Of a DNA stretch of 64,000 bases, positions 16,630 through 25,221 are shown piece by piece. The translations under genes were made by a program, and so were the position numbers. Source of the stretch: Sphingomonas sp. (GTDB taxonomy: Bacteria > Pseudomonadota > Alphaproteobacteria > Sphingomonadales > Sphingomonadaceae). A model generated the notes under the pieces. The model was not told where the DNA came from. It worked only from the letters and a program-made list of their open reading frames with translations, and ran no database searches. The DNA lies in NCBI RefSeq assembly GCF_017304615.1, contig NZ_JAFKLZ010000001.1:372001-436000 (forward strand), in the 5' to 3' direction. The first letter of the stretch is position 1. Each line of letters starts with the position of its first letter.

Positions 16630-18665
16630 CGCCGAGCGGCGAGGATCGCGTCGCGCATAGCGGGGTAGAGCAGATCGTTGCCGTGGCCGCTGAGATGGTC
16701 GCCGTCGAAGAACAGGGGGCGCCCAGTCTGGTCGAGCGCGTGGCATGGGTTGGCGGGGCAGAGGATGGGGAAGGGATCCCATATTTTGAGAGCGGGATAT
16801 TGGCGGGACAGGTCCGCCATCGCGCCCAAGACGTGCCGACGGAGCATGAGCGCTCGGTCGCGCGCTATCGTCAGGCCGCCGGCGCAGATCGGGTTGGCGC
16901 GATCGTACCAGTCGGCGCAGCGGAACGGTGGCGCGGGGAAAATCGGCTTGGGCGCTTCGATGACGACGCGGAACCCCATCGCCTGCAATCGAGCGAGCGT
17001 CGCCCGCGCTTCGGCAAGCGCGACGGGCGAGAGCGTGTTGTCGACGGGCGTGTCGTGCTCCGCGTCGTGGCCGAACTGGTTGATCAGCCGGGTCAGTCGC
17101 AGGCCGGGCAGGAATACGACGTCGCCGGGGCGGCCTAGCGCGCGCAGGTCATCGAAGAAGCGGCTGTAGAAACCAGCGCAGCGGTGCTTCACGTCCATCG
17201 GTTGGATCAGGCGCAGGAACGGACAGCCCGGGTGGAAATAGCTCGCGACCGGCACGCCGAGTTCGGCAGCGAGTTGGCGGTAATTGGGCGCGTAGGCGGT
17301 GTTGTGGGAGTCGCCAATGGCGAAGACGCGAAAGCCCGCCGTGGGTATCGCACAGCTACTCGGCGTCCAGCGATCCGCGTCCCGGTCGCGCCCTATCGTC
17401 ACGGCGCAGTGCGTGAGGGCGGGGTTCAGCGCGTGGCGCTCGTCGGCATACCAGGTCGAGTGATCACGGGTGACGCCGATCGCCAGCAGGTCGCTGCGCG
17501 CCAGCATCCCGAATCCTAGCGTGGCGCAGGCGAGCGTACCGATCGCCATACGCCCGACGATAAACCTGGGCGCACCGTTGGCGGCCTTGCCTTTGCGGCG
17601 GAGGGGGCGCTCGATCAGGAAGTAGGATGCGGTCGCCAACAGCACCGCCAGGACTAGCGCGGCGAACTGAAGACCGAGCGTTTCGAGACCCACGGTCCAG
17701 CGGAACATCACGAAGACGGGCCAGTGCCAGAGGTAGAGTGAATAGGACAGCCGTCCGATCGCAACTGGACCCTTGCTTGCGAGGATTCGAGCGATCCCCG
17801 TGTCGGGAGACGCGAGAACGCTGGCGATCAGCCCGATCGTGCCGACCACCGGCAGGATCGCGAGCGGGAACGGAAAGCCATGCTGATCAGGCAGTGCGAG
17901 TGCTGCTCCGACCATCAATATGCTGACACTTACCAACGCCGCGCGCCGCTTCGCTGGCCACGCTACTAGGACCGGCAGCCACTGTGGCATCCGGAGGCAG
18001 AGGATCATTCCTAGGCCGAGTTCCCAGAACCGGCCGACGATCAGGTAAAACGCATATTTCTGGTCGATCACGGTCAAGACGCCGCAAAGCGCGAAGGACG
18101 CCAGCGCGGCCCAGCCGATCACTCGCACTGCCCGGTCGGCGTCTAGCTTCGCGCTGTCGAGCCTTTGGTGCCAGAACAGGATGAGCGGGAATACCAGATA
18201 GAATTGTTCTTCGACACCCAACGACCAAGTGTGCGTGAACGGGTTGAACGCCGCCTGCACCCCGAAATAGCCGTCAGTATCCGTCGCCAGGATGATGTTG
18301 GATAAACCAAAGAACGCGAAGCGCGCGGTCTGCGGCACTGCGCGGCTGAGCCATGCTTCGGGCACCAGCATCTGGTTCACGAGGATCGCGACGAGCAGCA
18401 TCGCGAGTAGTGCAGGCATGATGCGAACGAGGCGTCGCGCATAGAAATAGGACAGCATCGCCGGCAGCCGATCGAAGCTCTTGCCGATCATGGATCCGGT
18501 GACGACGAAACCCGAGATCGCGAAGAAGATGTCGACGCCGGAAAAGCCCCCCGGCAGCAAACCTGGGTGCAGGTGAAAGGCGACGACGGACAGCACGGCG
18601 AGCGCGCGCAGTCCGTCGATTGCTGGAATGTAGCCCAGCGGGTGCCGGGCGGTAGCGATGCTCAA
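16626..18665 (-). CDS. Membrane acyltransferase (acyltransferase-3) fused to SGNH domain, OafA/YrhL type
   Basis: A 679-residue protein. The first ~370 residues are an acyltransferase-3 membrane domain with about ten hydrophobic segments. It opens with GYIPAIDGLRALAVLSVVAFHLHPG and includes FSGVDIFFAISGFV and HTWSLGVEEQFYLVFPL. The C-terminal part is a periplasmic SGNH esterase/acyltransferase domain with the block I motif FAIGDSH and the catalytic DGDHLSGHG near the end. Proteins of this type O-acetylate O-antigen, capsule or peptidoglycan. No polysaccharide genes are nearby, so the target is unknown. The start is a TTG at 18665. It is convergent with the nitroreductase. Confidence 0.9.
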   Translation of the reverse strand: MSIATARHPLGYIPAIDGLRALAVLSVVAFHLHPGLLPGGFSGVDIFFAISGFVVTGSMIGKSFDRLPAMLSYFYARRLVRIMPALLAMLLVAILVNQMLVPEAWLSRAVPQTARFAFFGLSNIILATDTDGYFGVQAAFNPFTHTWSLGVEEQFYLVFPLILFWHQRLDSAKLDADRAVRVIGWAALASFALCGVLTVIDQKYAFYLIVGRFWELGLGMILCLRMPQWLPVLVAWPAKRRAALVSVSILMVGAALALPDQHGFPFPLAILPVVGTIGLIASVLASPDTGIARILASKGPVAIGRLSYSLYLWHWPVFVMFRWTVGLETLGLQFAALVLAVLLATASYFLIERPLRRKGKAANGAPRFIVGRMAIGTLACATLGFGMLARSDLLAIGVTRDHSTWYADERHALNPALTHCAVTIGRDRDADRWTPSSCAIPTAGFRVFAIGDSHNTAYAPNYRQLAAELGVPVASYFHPGCPFLRLIQPMDVKHRCAGFYSRFFDDLRALGRPGDVVFLPGLRLTRLINQFGHDAEHDTPVDNTLSPVALAEARATLARLQAMGFRVVIEAPKPIFPAPPFRCADWYDRANPICAGGLTIARDRALMLRRHVLGAMADLSRQYPALKIWDPFPILCPANPCHALDQTGRPLFFDGDHLSGHGNDLLYPAMRDAILAARR

Positions 18666-18705
18666 AACGTAAATCCCCGGAACGGCTTAGGGGCGGTTGG
18701 GGGAT

Positions 18706-18738
18706 AAGAAAAGGGCGGTCCGGTTGCCCGGGCCGCCC
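18706..18738 (-). terminator. Terminator of rplJL
   Basis: An 11-bp stem (18713-18723 with 18728-18738, one G-U pair) has loop TTGC and is followed on the minus strand by TTTTCTT. It lies beyond the repeat element downstream of rplL. Confidence 0.85.
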
Positions 18739-18755
18739 TCTTTCTTTGGCTTGGC

Positions 18756-18850
18756 CGTCACCGGAGTTAATCCGGTGACGTCGGACGCTGGCGGAGCCAG
18801 CGCCGGCCGGCCTTGTGCGGTGGGATTTAGCGGCTGCTAAATCCTCTCCG
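18756..18850. repeat. Three-hairpin intergenic repeat, copy A (downstream of rplL)
   Basis: Three consecutive hairpins are seen: 10-bp stem 18756-18765/18771-18780; 7-bp stem 18786-18792/18796-18802, framed by GTCGGACG and CGCCGGCCGG; and 9-bp stem 18823-18831/18836-18844 containing TTAGC/GCTAA. The same order, framing motifs and orientation recur at 26874 and 28874. Hairpin 3 ends 14 bases before the rplL stop. Confidence 0.85.
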
Positions 18851-18858
18851 CTAGCGGC

Positions 18859-19242
18859 TTACTTCAGCTCGACGGTCGCGCCGGCTTCTTCAAGCTGCTT
18901 CTTGATCTTCTCGGCTTCGTCCTTGTTGACGCCTTCCTTGACAGCCTTCGGAGCCGACTCGACCAGCGTCTTGGCTTCGGTCAGGCCGAGACCGGTGATG
19001 GCCCGGACTTCCTTGATGACGTTGATCTTCTTGCCACCGTCGCCGGTGAGGATCACGTCGAACTCGTCCTTGGCTTCTTCGGCCGGAGCCGCGCCACCGG
19101 CGCCGCCGGCGCCCGGGGCCGCAACCGCAACCGCGGCAGCGGCCGAAACGCCCCATTTCTCTTCGAGGAGCTTCGAAAGCTCAGCGGCCTCGAGCACCGT
19201 CAGTTCGCTCAGCTGGTCAACCAGCGCGTTCAGATCTGCCAT
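18859..19242 (-). CDS. rplL: 50S ribosomal protein L7/L12
   Basis: A 127-residue acidic stalk protein that recruits translation GTPases. The N-terminal dimerisation segment ([30 protein letters not shown], residues 3-32) leads into an Ala/Gly-rich hinge (35-58). The C-terminal factor-binding domain carries [20 protein letters not shown] and ends GATVELK. It follows rplJ after 63 bases and is the last gene of this transcript: repeat copy A and a terminator follow, and rpoB is not adjacent. Confidence 0.97.
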   Translation of the reverse strand: MADLNALVDQLSELTVLEAAELSKLLEEKWGVSAAAAVAVAAPGAGGAGGAAPAEEAKDEFDVILTGDGGKKINVIKEVRAITGLGLTEAKTLVESAPKAVKEGVNKDEAEKIKKQLEEAGATVELK

Positions 19243-19270
19243 GATAATCTCCGTTCAATATTCTGATGAT

Positions 19271-19295
19271 TGGACCCCGGCTTGCGCAGGGGCGA
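19271..19295. repeat. Degenerate GC-rich repeat unit between rplJ and rplL
   Basis: The segment resembles the inverted arm of the element at 49803-49860 (core CCCGCCTGCGCGGGGAT), with several substitutions. Low confidence; it may be chance similarity. Confidence 0.3.
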
Positions 19296-19305
19296 CTTCG
19301 TCGAC

Positions 19306-19821
19306 TTAAGCTGCTTCCTTGGCCCCATAAGCACCAAAAACGCGAGCCAGCTGACCGGCCGGCGCCTGGGTGATGCTGGCGAGCTTCTGCGCCGGTGCCT
19401 GAATCAGGCCGACGATCTTCGCACGCAGTTCATCCAGCGACGGCATGGTGGCCAGAGCCTTCACGCCTTCGGGGTTGAGAGCCGTCGCGCCCATCGCGCC
19501 GCCGACGATTTCGAGCTTGTCGTTCGTCTTGGCGAAGTCGACCACCACCTTGGCGGCGGCGACCGGGTCGATGGAGCTGGCGAGACCGACCGGTCCCGTG
19601 AGCATGTCGCCCAGCGAGAGATAGTCGGTGCCGTCGAGCGCGATCTTGGCAAGCTTGTTCTTCGAGACCTTATAGGTCGCACCGGCCTCACGCATCTTCG
19701 TCCTGAGCTGCGTCGACTGTGCGACGGTCAGGCCGAGGTTGCGGGTGACGACCACCACACCAACCTCGGAGAAGGTCTGCTTGAGATCGGCGACGGCCGC
19801 GGCCTTTTGAGCACGATCCAT
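19306..19821 (-). CDS. rplJ: 50S ribosomal protein L10
   Basis: A 171-residue protein that anchors L7/L12 dimers to the ribosome. [20 protein letters not shown] is the normal alphaproteobacterial N-terminus, so I chose the ATG at 19821, with GGAG six bases upstream, rather than an in-frame start 30 bases further out. Motifs [15 protein letters not shown] and [13 protein letters not shown] are typical, and the C-terminal helix binds L7/L12. A long leader and its own promoter precede it, as expected for L10 autoregulation. Confidence 0.97.
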   Translation of the reverse strand: MDRAQKAAAVADLKQTFSEVGVVVVTRNLGLTVAQSTQLRTKMREAGATYKVSKNKLAKIALDGTDYLSLGDMLTGPVGLASSIDPVAAAKVVVDFAKTNDKLEIVGGAMGATALNPEGVKALATMPSLDELRAKIVGLIQAPAQKLASITQAPAGQLARVFGAYGAKEAA

Positions 19822-20020
19822 GCCATTCTCCACGTTTTGGTCGCACGGCAACAGCGCCGAACAACCGGTTCACAAGTCCAACGATGGGGAATGGGATGCC
19901 GCGCGGTAAGGCACGACCGGCCGGCGAACCGGCGATATATCCTGTCCCCGTCTCGGCAAGAGATTAAGCCGGAAACCGGCACTTGCTGTCTCGGACGGTG
20001 TCCGGGTGAACCCGGACGAG
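19822..20020 (-). promoter_or_regulatory. Probable L10 autoregulatory leader of rplJL
   Basis: About 200 untranslated bases precede rplJ on the minus strand. They include nested inverted repeats: GTCCGGGTTCACCCGGAC, then GCCGGTTTCCGGC, flanked by CGAGACAGC and GCCGAGACGGGG. A structured leader here is the known binding place for the L10-L12 complex, which represses its own translation. The assignment rests on position and palindromes; I could not fold it. Confidence 0.55.
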
Positions 20021-20026
20021 GGCGCG

Positions 20027-20054
20027 CCTATACGGGGATACGCGCGAAAGTCAA
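20027..20054 (-). promoter_or_regulatory. Predicted sigma-70 promoter of rplJL
   Basis: Minus strand TTGACT (complement of 20049-20054), a 16-base spacer and TATAGG (complement of 20027-20032), located just past the end of the upstream YaiI gene. Confidence 0.6.
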
Positions 20055-20061
20055 TTCGCGA

Positions 20062-20511
20062 TCAGCGCAGGCGCACCAGCATAACGTCGAGCGCTTGCAG
20101 GAAGCGCGAGCGATCGGCCTTGGAGAAGGCGGAGGGACCGCCGAGCTGTTCGCCGCCCGCGCGGAGATCGGCCATGATCGCGCGGGTCGCGACGGCGCTG
20201 CCGATTGAACTCGTGGTGAAGGGCCTGCCGTTGGGCGCCAGCACCGATGCGCCCGCTTTCAGACAGCGATCTGCGAGCAATATGTCTGCCGTCACTACCA
20301 CTGCGCCCGGCCCGGCGCGCTCGGCGATCCAGTCGTCGGCGGCATCGAACCCGTCGCTCACGATGACGCGATGGATCAGCGGATGTGCGGGCACCCGGAT
20401 CGGCGAATTGCTGACGATCGTGACCGGCACCTCGAGCCGCCACGCGACCTTGTAGATCTCGTCCTTCACCGGGCAGGCGTCGGCATCGACCAGGATGCGG
20501 CGGGTCGCCAT
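20062..20511 (-). CDS. YaiI/YqxD (DUF188) family protein
   Basis: A 149-residue member of the UPF0178/DUF188 family, a small PIN-like/NYN-like fold with an N-terminal acidic motif [16 protein letters not shown]. Also visible are [25 protein letters not shown] and the family signature [14 protein letters not shown] near the end. The fold suggests metal-dependent nucleic-acid cleavage, but no function is proven. It starts 5 bases after the stop of the DEAD-box helicase, so both are probably one transcript. It lies between rplA and rplJ, outside the ancestral ribosomal order. Confidence 0.9.
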   Translation of the reverse strand: MATRRILVDADACPVKDEIYKVAWRLEVPVTIVSNSPIRVPAHPLIHRVIVSDGFDAADDWIAERAGPGAVVVTADILLADRCLKAGASVLAPNGRPFTTSSIGSAVATRAIMADLRAGGEQLGGPSAFSKADRSRFLQALDVMLVRLR

Positions 20512-20516
20512 GGGCG

Positions 20517-22298
20517 TCAGCTAGGCCGGCGCGGGGCGCCCTTGCCGGCGGGACCCTTGCGGAACGGCTTGCCCTTGTGGCGGATCGGCGAAGGGCCCGG
20601 GTGACGCGGAGCGGGCGGGCGCTGGTCGTTGCCGGTCGGCGCGGCACGGTGGAGCTTTGCGCGCGCAGGCGCGGCGGGCGCAGTGCCGGGACCATCGACC
20701 GGTTGGATACGGATGCCGCTGTCGTCCTCGCCGTCCTGGCCGGCGCTCTTGATCACCGCGGCCGCGAAGCGCGAGGCAAGGGCGCGCGGGATCTGAAAGC
20801 CGGTTTCGTTGGCCTGGATGCGGATCGCGCCGACCTCGTTCTTTGTGATCCCGCCGCGGCGGCAGATCAGCGGCAGCAACCAGCGCGGATCGGCATTCTG
20901 GCGACGGCCGACGTTCATCACGAACCAGACGGTGTCGTCGAAGCCGGGGCGATGATGTTGTTTGTCGGGCGCGAGGTTGGGGTTCGGCGTCGAGGTCAGC
21001 AATTCCTCGGGCTGCGGCATCGACGCGCGGTGCGCGTGGACCAGCGCGGCGGCGATATCCTCGGGCGACTTCTTCGCCATCAACTCGGCGGCGATCGCGC
21101 GGTCGTCGTCGTCGATCTCGACCTCGGCCAACATCGCGTCGAGCATCCGCTCGCGATCCTTGGCGCGGATGTCCTCGGGCGTCGGGACCGGCACCCAGCT
21201 GAAATCGATCCGCGCGCCCTTCAGCATCATCTCGACGCGGCGGCGGCGCGGGAAGGGAACGATGAGGACCGCGGTACCCTTCTTGCCCGCGCGGCCTGTG
21301 CGTCCGGAGCGATGCTGGAGCGTCTCGGCATCGCGCGGCAATTCGACGTGAACGACGAGGCTGAGCGTCGGCAGGTCGATCCCACGTGCCGCCACGTCGG
21401 TAGCTACGCAGACGCGCGCGCGGCGATCGCGCATCGCCTGGAGCGCGTGGTTGCGCTCGCTTTGCGAATGCTCGCCGGACAGCGCGACCGCCGCGAACCC
21501 GCGCTCGACCAGGCTGGCGTGGAGGTGGCGGACATTGTCGCGGGTCGCGCAAAACAGCAACGCCGTCTCCGCTTCGTGAAAGCGTAGCAGGTTGATGACG
21601 GCGTGCTCGATGTCCGACGGGCTGACCGCGATTGCCTGATAGGCGATGTCACCGTGCCCGCGATCCTCGCCGACGGTCGAGATGCGCAGCGCGTCGTTCT
21701 GATACTTCCTGGCCAGCGCGACGATCGGGCGCGGCATCGTCGCCGAGAACAAGAGCGTGCGGCGGTCGCGCGGGGTCGCGTCGAGCAGCGCCTCGAGGTC
21801 CTCGCGAAAGCCCATGTCGAGCATCTCGTCGGCCTCGTCGAGCACCGCGACCTTCAGCGTTGACAGGTCGAGTGCGCCGCGTTCGCTGTGGTCCTTCAGG
21901 CGCCCCGGCGTGCCGACGACGATATGCGCGCCGTGGCTGAGCGCGCGCCGCTCGCGGCTGGCGTCCATCCCGCCGACGCAGGTCGCGATCCGCGCCCCGG
22001 CCTTGGCGTAGAGCCACGACAATTCCTTGGCGACCTGTAGCGCAAGCTCGCGGGTCGGCGCGATCACCAGCGCCATCGGCGCGCCAGGCTGGGGCAGGCG
22101 GCCATCCTCGCCGAGCAATTCGCCCGCCATAGAAATGCCGAACGCGACGGTCTTGCCTGACCCGGTCTGCGCGGAGACGAGCAAGTCGCGGCCTTGGGCG
22201 GCGGGCTCGCTGACCTGCGCCTGGACGGGGGTGAGGGCGGAATAGCCCTTGGCGGTCAGCGCTTCGGACAGGGCGGCGGGCAGGTGCGAAAAGGGCAT
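20517..22298 (-). CDS. DEAD-box RNA helicase with DbpA-type RNA-binding domain
   Basis: A 593-residue ATP-dependent RNA helicase. RecA domain 1 shows the Q motif, AQTGSGKT (residues 43-50), [16 protein letters not shown] and SAT. Domain 2 shows ARGID and HRSGRTGR. The C-terminal third holds a DbpA-like RNA-binding domain ([20 protein letters not shown], then [14 protein letters not shown]) and a basic Arg/Pro/Lys-rich tail. These features point to ribosome assembly or cold-related RNA remodelling, close to DbpA/CsdA; I cannot choose between the two. It is followed within 5 bases by the YaiI gene. Confidence 0.92.
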   Translation of the reverse strand: MPFSHLPAALSEALTAKGYSALTPVQAQVSEPAAQGRDLLVSAQTGSGKTVAFGISMAGELLGEDGRLPQPGAPMALVIAPTRELALQVAKELSWLYAKAGARIATCVGGMDASRERRALSHGAHIVVGTPGRLKDHSERGALDLSTLKVAVLDEADEMLDMGFREDLEALLDATPRDRRTLLFSATMPRPIVALARKYQNDALRISTVGEDRGHGDIAYQAIAVSPSDIEHAVINLLRFHEAETALLFCATRDNVRHLHASLVERGFAAVALSGEHSQSERNHALQAMRDRRARVCVATDVAARGIDLPTLSLVVHVELPRDAETLQHRSGRTGRAGKKGTAVLIVPFPRRRRVEMMLKGARIDFSWVPVPTPEDIRAKDRERMLDAMLAEVEIDDDDRAIAAELMAKKSPEDIAAALVHAHRASMPQPEELLTSTPNPNLAPDKQHHRPGFDDTVWFVMNVGRRQNADPRWLLPLICRRGGITKNEVGAIRIQANETGFQIPRALASRFAAAVIKSAGQDGEDDSGIRIQPVDGPGTAPAAPARAKLHRAAPTGNDQRPPAPRHPGPSPIRHKGKPFRKGPAGKGAPRRPS

Positions 22299-22409
22299 GC
22301 GATCTCAACAGCGATACGTTCGGCCCAAGGCTAACGCGCCGGGCCGGAAACGGGAATGGAAATAGGGATTGGATGTGCGCCTACGCTCTTTTGCGCCGTT
22401 TGGCAAAAG

Positions 22410-22850
22410 TCAGGCGTGAACCTTCATAGCCGCGTTCATCAAAGTAACGAGCACGGCCACCAGAGCAACGGCGATCACCAGCCAGTAACCCGGCCCGAAT
22501 GCGGTCGCGCGATCGGGGTCGGCGCTGTCGTACCAGATCGTGTGGACGCCGCTCGGCCGCCAGCCGGCGCGGACGTAGCGCTTGACCTCGGCGACGTGAC
22601 GCTCGCCATCCTCGTCCTGATAATGGACGGTTTCCTCGATCAGCCGCTGGTTGTCGCCGTCGGTGATCCGCCAGCCGCGCAGCGTGCCCATGCCCCAGAA
22701 ATCGTCGCGCCGCTCAGCATCGGTATAGTCGCTCGCCCACACCACGGCCGCCGCCGGCTTCCACGCCGCGAACAAGGTCGCCGCGCGATAGAGGCAGTAG
22801 AGCAAGCCGAGCACCAGGGCCGGCGCCGCGAGGGTAACAAGATCCCGCAT
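22410..22850 (-). CDS. Hypothetical two-helix membrane protein (DUF3592-like)
   Basis: About 146 residues, with one hydrophobic helix at each end (N-terminal [20 protein letters not shown] and C-terminal [17 protein letters not shown]) and a polar beta-rich middle. The middle, with [20 protein letters not shown] and a later [11 protein letters not shown], resembles DUF3592 proteins, whose function is unknown. I prefer the ATG at 22850; a TTG 24 bases upstream is possible but its ribosome site would be too close. It lies downstream of the rplA terminator, the one breakpoint of the ribosomal cluster without the three-hairpin repeat. Confidence 0.6.
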   Translation of the reverse strand: MRDLVTLAAPALVLGLLYCLYRAATLFAAWKPAAAVVWASDYTDAERRDDFWGMGTLRGWRITDGDNQRLIEETVHYQDEDGERHVAEVKRYVRAGWRPSGVHTIWYDSADPDRATAFGPGYWLVIAVALVAVLVTLMNAAMKVHA

Positions 22851-22889
22851 CCCGTTGGCTTGGGTAGCCGGCAAACCTCACGAACCGGT

Positions 22890-22926
22890 AAAAGCGAAAA
22901 GGGCCGGGAGTTTCCTCCCGGCCCTT
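22890..22926 (-). terminator. Terminator of rplKA
   Basis: A perfect 12-bp stem (22899-22910 with 22915-22926) with loop TTTC, followed on the minus strand by a T-rich run. It lies 24 bases past the rplA stop. Confidence 0.92.
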
Positions 22927-22949
22927 CGCATTTCATCGGATGGCGACGA

Positions 22950-23642
22950 TCAGGCGCCCGCGAGTTCCGCGGTGTCGACCTTGATCCCCGGACCCATCGT
23001 CGAGCTGAGCGCGACCTTGCGGACATACTTGCCCTTGGCGCCGGCCGGCTTGGCCTTGACCACCGCGTCGAGCAGCGCGTCGAAGTTCGCGCGCAGGTCT
23101 TCCGCGGGGAACGACGCCTTGCCGATGCCCGAGTGGATGATCCCGGCCTTTTCGACGCGATATTCGATCTGGCCACCCTTGGCAGCCTTGACCGCAGCCG
23201 CGACGTCCATCGTCACCGTGCCCAGCTTCGGGTTCGGCATCAGGCCCTTCGGACCCAGCACCTTGCCGAGGCGACCGACGATTCCCATCATGTCCGGGGT
23301 CGCGATGCAGCGGTCGAAATCGATCGTGCCGCCCTGGACGATTTCCATCAGGTCCTCGGCGCCAACGACATCGGCGCCGGCGGCCTTGGCCTCGTCGGCC
23401 TTCGCGCCCTTGGCGAACACGCCGACGCGGACGGTTTTGCCGGTGCCTTTGGGGAGGGTGACGACGCCGCGGACCATCTGGTCGGCGTGGCGGGGGTCGA
23501 CGCCCAGGTTGAGGGCGACTTCGATCGTTTCGTCGAACTTCGAGGTCGCGTTGGCCTTGGCGAGCGAAATCGCTTCATCGACGCCGTGGAGCTTCTCGCG
23601 GTCGACCGAGAGAGCCTTCTGCTTCTTGCTAACGAATGCCAT
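22950..23642 (-). CDS. rplA: 50S ribosomal protein L1
   Basis: A 230-residue L1-stalk protein that binds 23S rRNA and, in many bacteria, represses its own operon. Recognised by [24 protein letters not shown], then [13 protein letters not shown] and [18 protein letters not shown]. Length is normal. It starts 4 bases after rplK, in the same transcript. It is followed by a strong terminator and not by rplJ, so the usual rplKAJL order is broken here. Confidence 0.98.
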   Translation of the reverse strand: MAFVSKKQKALSVDREKLHGVDEAISLAKANATSKFDETIEVALNLGVDPRHADQMVRGVVTLPKGTGKTVRVGVFAKGAKADEAKAAGADVVGAEDLMEIVQGGTIDFDRCIATPDMMGIVGRLGKVLGPKGLMPNPKLGTVTMDVAAAVKAAKGGQIEYRVEKAGIIHSGIGKASFPAEDLRANFDALLDAVVKAKPAGAKGKYVRKVALSSTMGPGIKVDTAELAGA

Positions 23643-23646
23643 GTTC

Positions 23647-24078
23647 TCAGCCCTCCACCACTTCGAGGCCCATCGCGCGGGCGGAGCCTTCGATGATGCG
23701 GGTCGCCGCTTCCATGTCGTTGGCGTTCAAGTCCTTCATCTTCGTCTCGGCGATCGCGGTCAGCGCCGAGCGCTTGATCTTGCCCGCGGAGACCTTGCCC
23801 GGCTCCTTCGAGCCCGATTTCAGGTTCGCGGCCTTCTTGATCAGGAACGACGCCGGCGGAGTCTTCGTCTCGAACGAGAACGAACGGTCCGCATAGACGG
23901 TGATGACGGTCGGGATCGGCGCGTTCTTTTCCATGTCGCCCGTCGCGGCGTTGAACGCCTTGCAGAACTCCATGATGTTCACGCCGCGCTGACCAAGCGC
24001 CGGGCCGATCGGCGGCGACGGATTGGCGGCGCCGGCGGGCACCTGCAGCTTGATATAGCCGGTAATCTTCTTTGCCAT
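23647..24078 (-). CDS. rplK: 50S ribosomal protein L11
   Basis: A 143-residue protein of the GTPase-associated centre. The N-terminal [27 protein letters not shown] segment (thiostrepton/proline-rich switch) and the C-terminal rRNA-binding part ending [13 protein letters not shown] are intact. It is the first gene of the rplKA transcript. A divergent gene begins 210 bases upstream, so its promoter must lie in that gap, but no convincing -35/-10 pair was seen. In most bacteria nusG is directly upstream; here two unrelated genes intervene. Confidence 0.98.
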   Translation of the reverse strand: MAKKITGYIKLQVPAGAANPSPPIGPALGQRGVNIMEFCKAFNAATGDMEKNAPIPTVITVYADRSFSFETKTPPASFLIKKAANLKSGSKEPGKVSAGKIKRSALTAIAETKMKDLNANDMEAATRIIEGSARAMGLEVVEG

Positions 24079-24271
24079 GGTGGCTTTCTCTCACTCTGTT
24101 GGCGGCTCTGAGCGCTACAGCGCCCCGCCGTTTCAAGTTTAGCGGTACAAGCGGACGCACGCGCCCTCCCGCAGGTTTCCATTGCTGTAGCGTTGGAAGC
24201 GCGCGCCGATAGCCGAAGCGGGGCGCGGGATCAAGTACGGGGCGACGAAAGGGTTGAGAAGTTGGAAATCG

Positions 24272-24296
24272 TTTGACAGCCTCCGCGCATGTCAAA
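24272..24296. promoter_or_regulatory. Operator-like dyad overlapping the start codon of the HTH-repeat gene
   Basis: A perfect 7-bp inverted repeat TTTGACA (24272-24278) and TGTCAAA (24290-24296) has an 11-base spacer, and its right arm overlaps the ATG at 24289. Such a site could let the encoded HTH protein control itself; this is inference. Confidence 0.4.
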
Positions 24297-25221
24297 GCCG
24301 TTCAATCGCGCACAAACGCTGCAAAACACCGCTTTCCTGCGCGAATTGCGGCGCACCGGGAACGTCCGGCTGTCGGCGCGCGCGGTCGGGCTGAAATATT
24401 CGACGATCCAGCATCGCCGCCGCGCGCACCCGGCCTTCGCGCTTCGATGGGACGCCGCGTTGGTGTTCGCGCAGGCGCGACTCGCGAAACAGGGCCTGAA
24501 GAGTCCGAAGGCGCGGGAGGAGGGCAACAGGACCTCAGGCGGTGAGGCCGTCGTGGTCCGCCGCAACGACGGCAAGCTGCAGATGCGGCGCGCCCAGCCC
24601 GGCAAGCTGACCAAGCAATGCGAACAGGCGTTCCTGTCGGCGCTGTCCGTGTCCGCCAACGTCCGGCTGTCGGCCGCGGCGGCGGGCGCGGCGGAGGCGG
24701 CCTTCTATCGCCGCCGCCGTCGCGACAAGGGGTTCGCGCGCGAATGGCGGCTGGCGCTGGAGGCGGGGTATGAGCGGCTCGAAATGGCGCTGCTCGCCAG
24801 CGCCTCGCCCGCCAGCCACGAGGACGATGCGTGGCGCCACAACGCGCCGCCCGACATGCCGCCGATGACGGTCAACCAGGCGCTGCAACTGATGTACCTG
24901 CACCAGAAGGAAGCGCGGCTGGGCGGCACACACGAACTGTTGCGGCGGCGGCGGCCGGGCGAAAGCCGCGCGGAAATGTCGATGCGGCTGACCTTGCTCT
25001 ACGAGGAACGGCAGGCGCGCGAGCAGGAGAAGATCGCGGTGGCGGAAGCCGAACGCCGCGCGCGGGGCGAGCCGAGTCCCTACGAAGCGTGGCGCGCGGT
25101 GGTCGACCTGGCGCAAGTCACCGGCTGGTCGAGCGCGGACCCGGCCAAGACGCCGCATGATCCGGACCGGGCGCTGTTCGGGGGATGGCGGATGCGGGAG
25201 TTGAGGAGGAAGCTAGAGTAG
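24289..25221 (+). CDS. Protein with two tandem HTH repeats, terminase-small-subunit-like
   Basis: A 310-residue basic protein with an internal duplication. Residues 16-58 (FLRELRRTGNVRLSA, then R-rich, ending FALRWDAAL) are mirrored by about 114-160 (FLSALSVSANVRLSA, then RRRRRDKGFAREWRLAL). Each unit looks like a helix-turn-helix of the kind found in phage small terminase and related DNA-binding proteins. The C-terminal part is helical and charged (EERQAREQEKIAVAEAERRA). No large terminase, portal or capsid gene is near, so a phage role is not supported here. It is convergent with the methyltransferase-nuclease gene, overlapping 9 bases, and sits between nusG and rplK. The ATG overlaps a dyad. 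Confidence 0.65.
   Translation: MSKPFNRAQTLQNTAFLRELRRTGNVRLSARAVGLKYSTIQHRRRAHPAFALRWDAALVFAQARLAKQGLKSPKAREEGNRTSGGEAVVVRRNDGKLQMRRAQPGKLTKQCEQAFLSALSVSANVRLSAAAAGAAEAAFYRRRRRDKGFAREWRLALEAGYERLEMALLASASPASHEDDAWRHNAPPDMPPMTVNQALQLMYLHQKEARLGGTHELLRRRRPGESRAEMSMRLTLLYEERQAREQEKIAVAEAERRARGEPSPYEAWRAVVDLAQVTGWSSADPAKTPHDPDRALFGGWRMRELRRKLE

Noticed and set aside
24289-25221. Prophage or gene-transfer-agent remnant
   Set aside because: The HTH repeats resemble small terminase, but no large terminase, portal, capsid or integrase gene is present.
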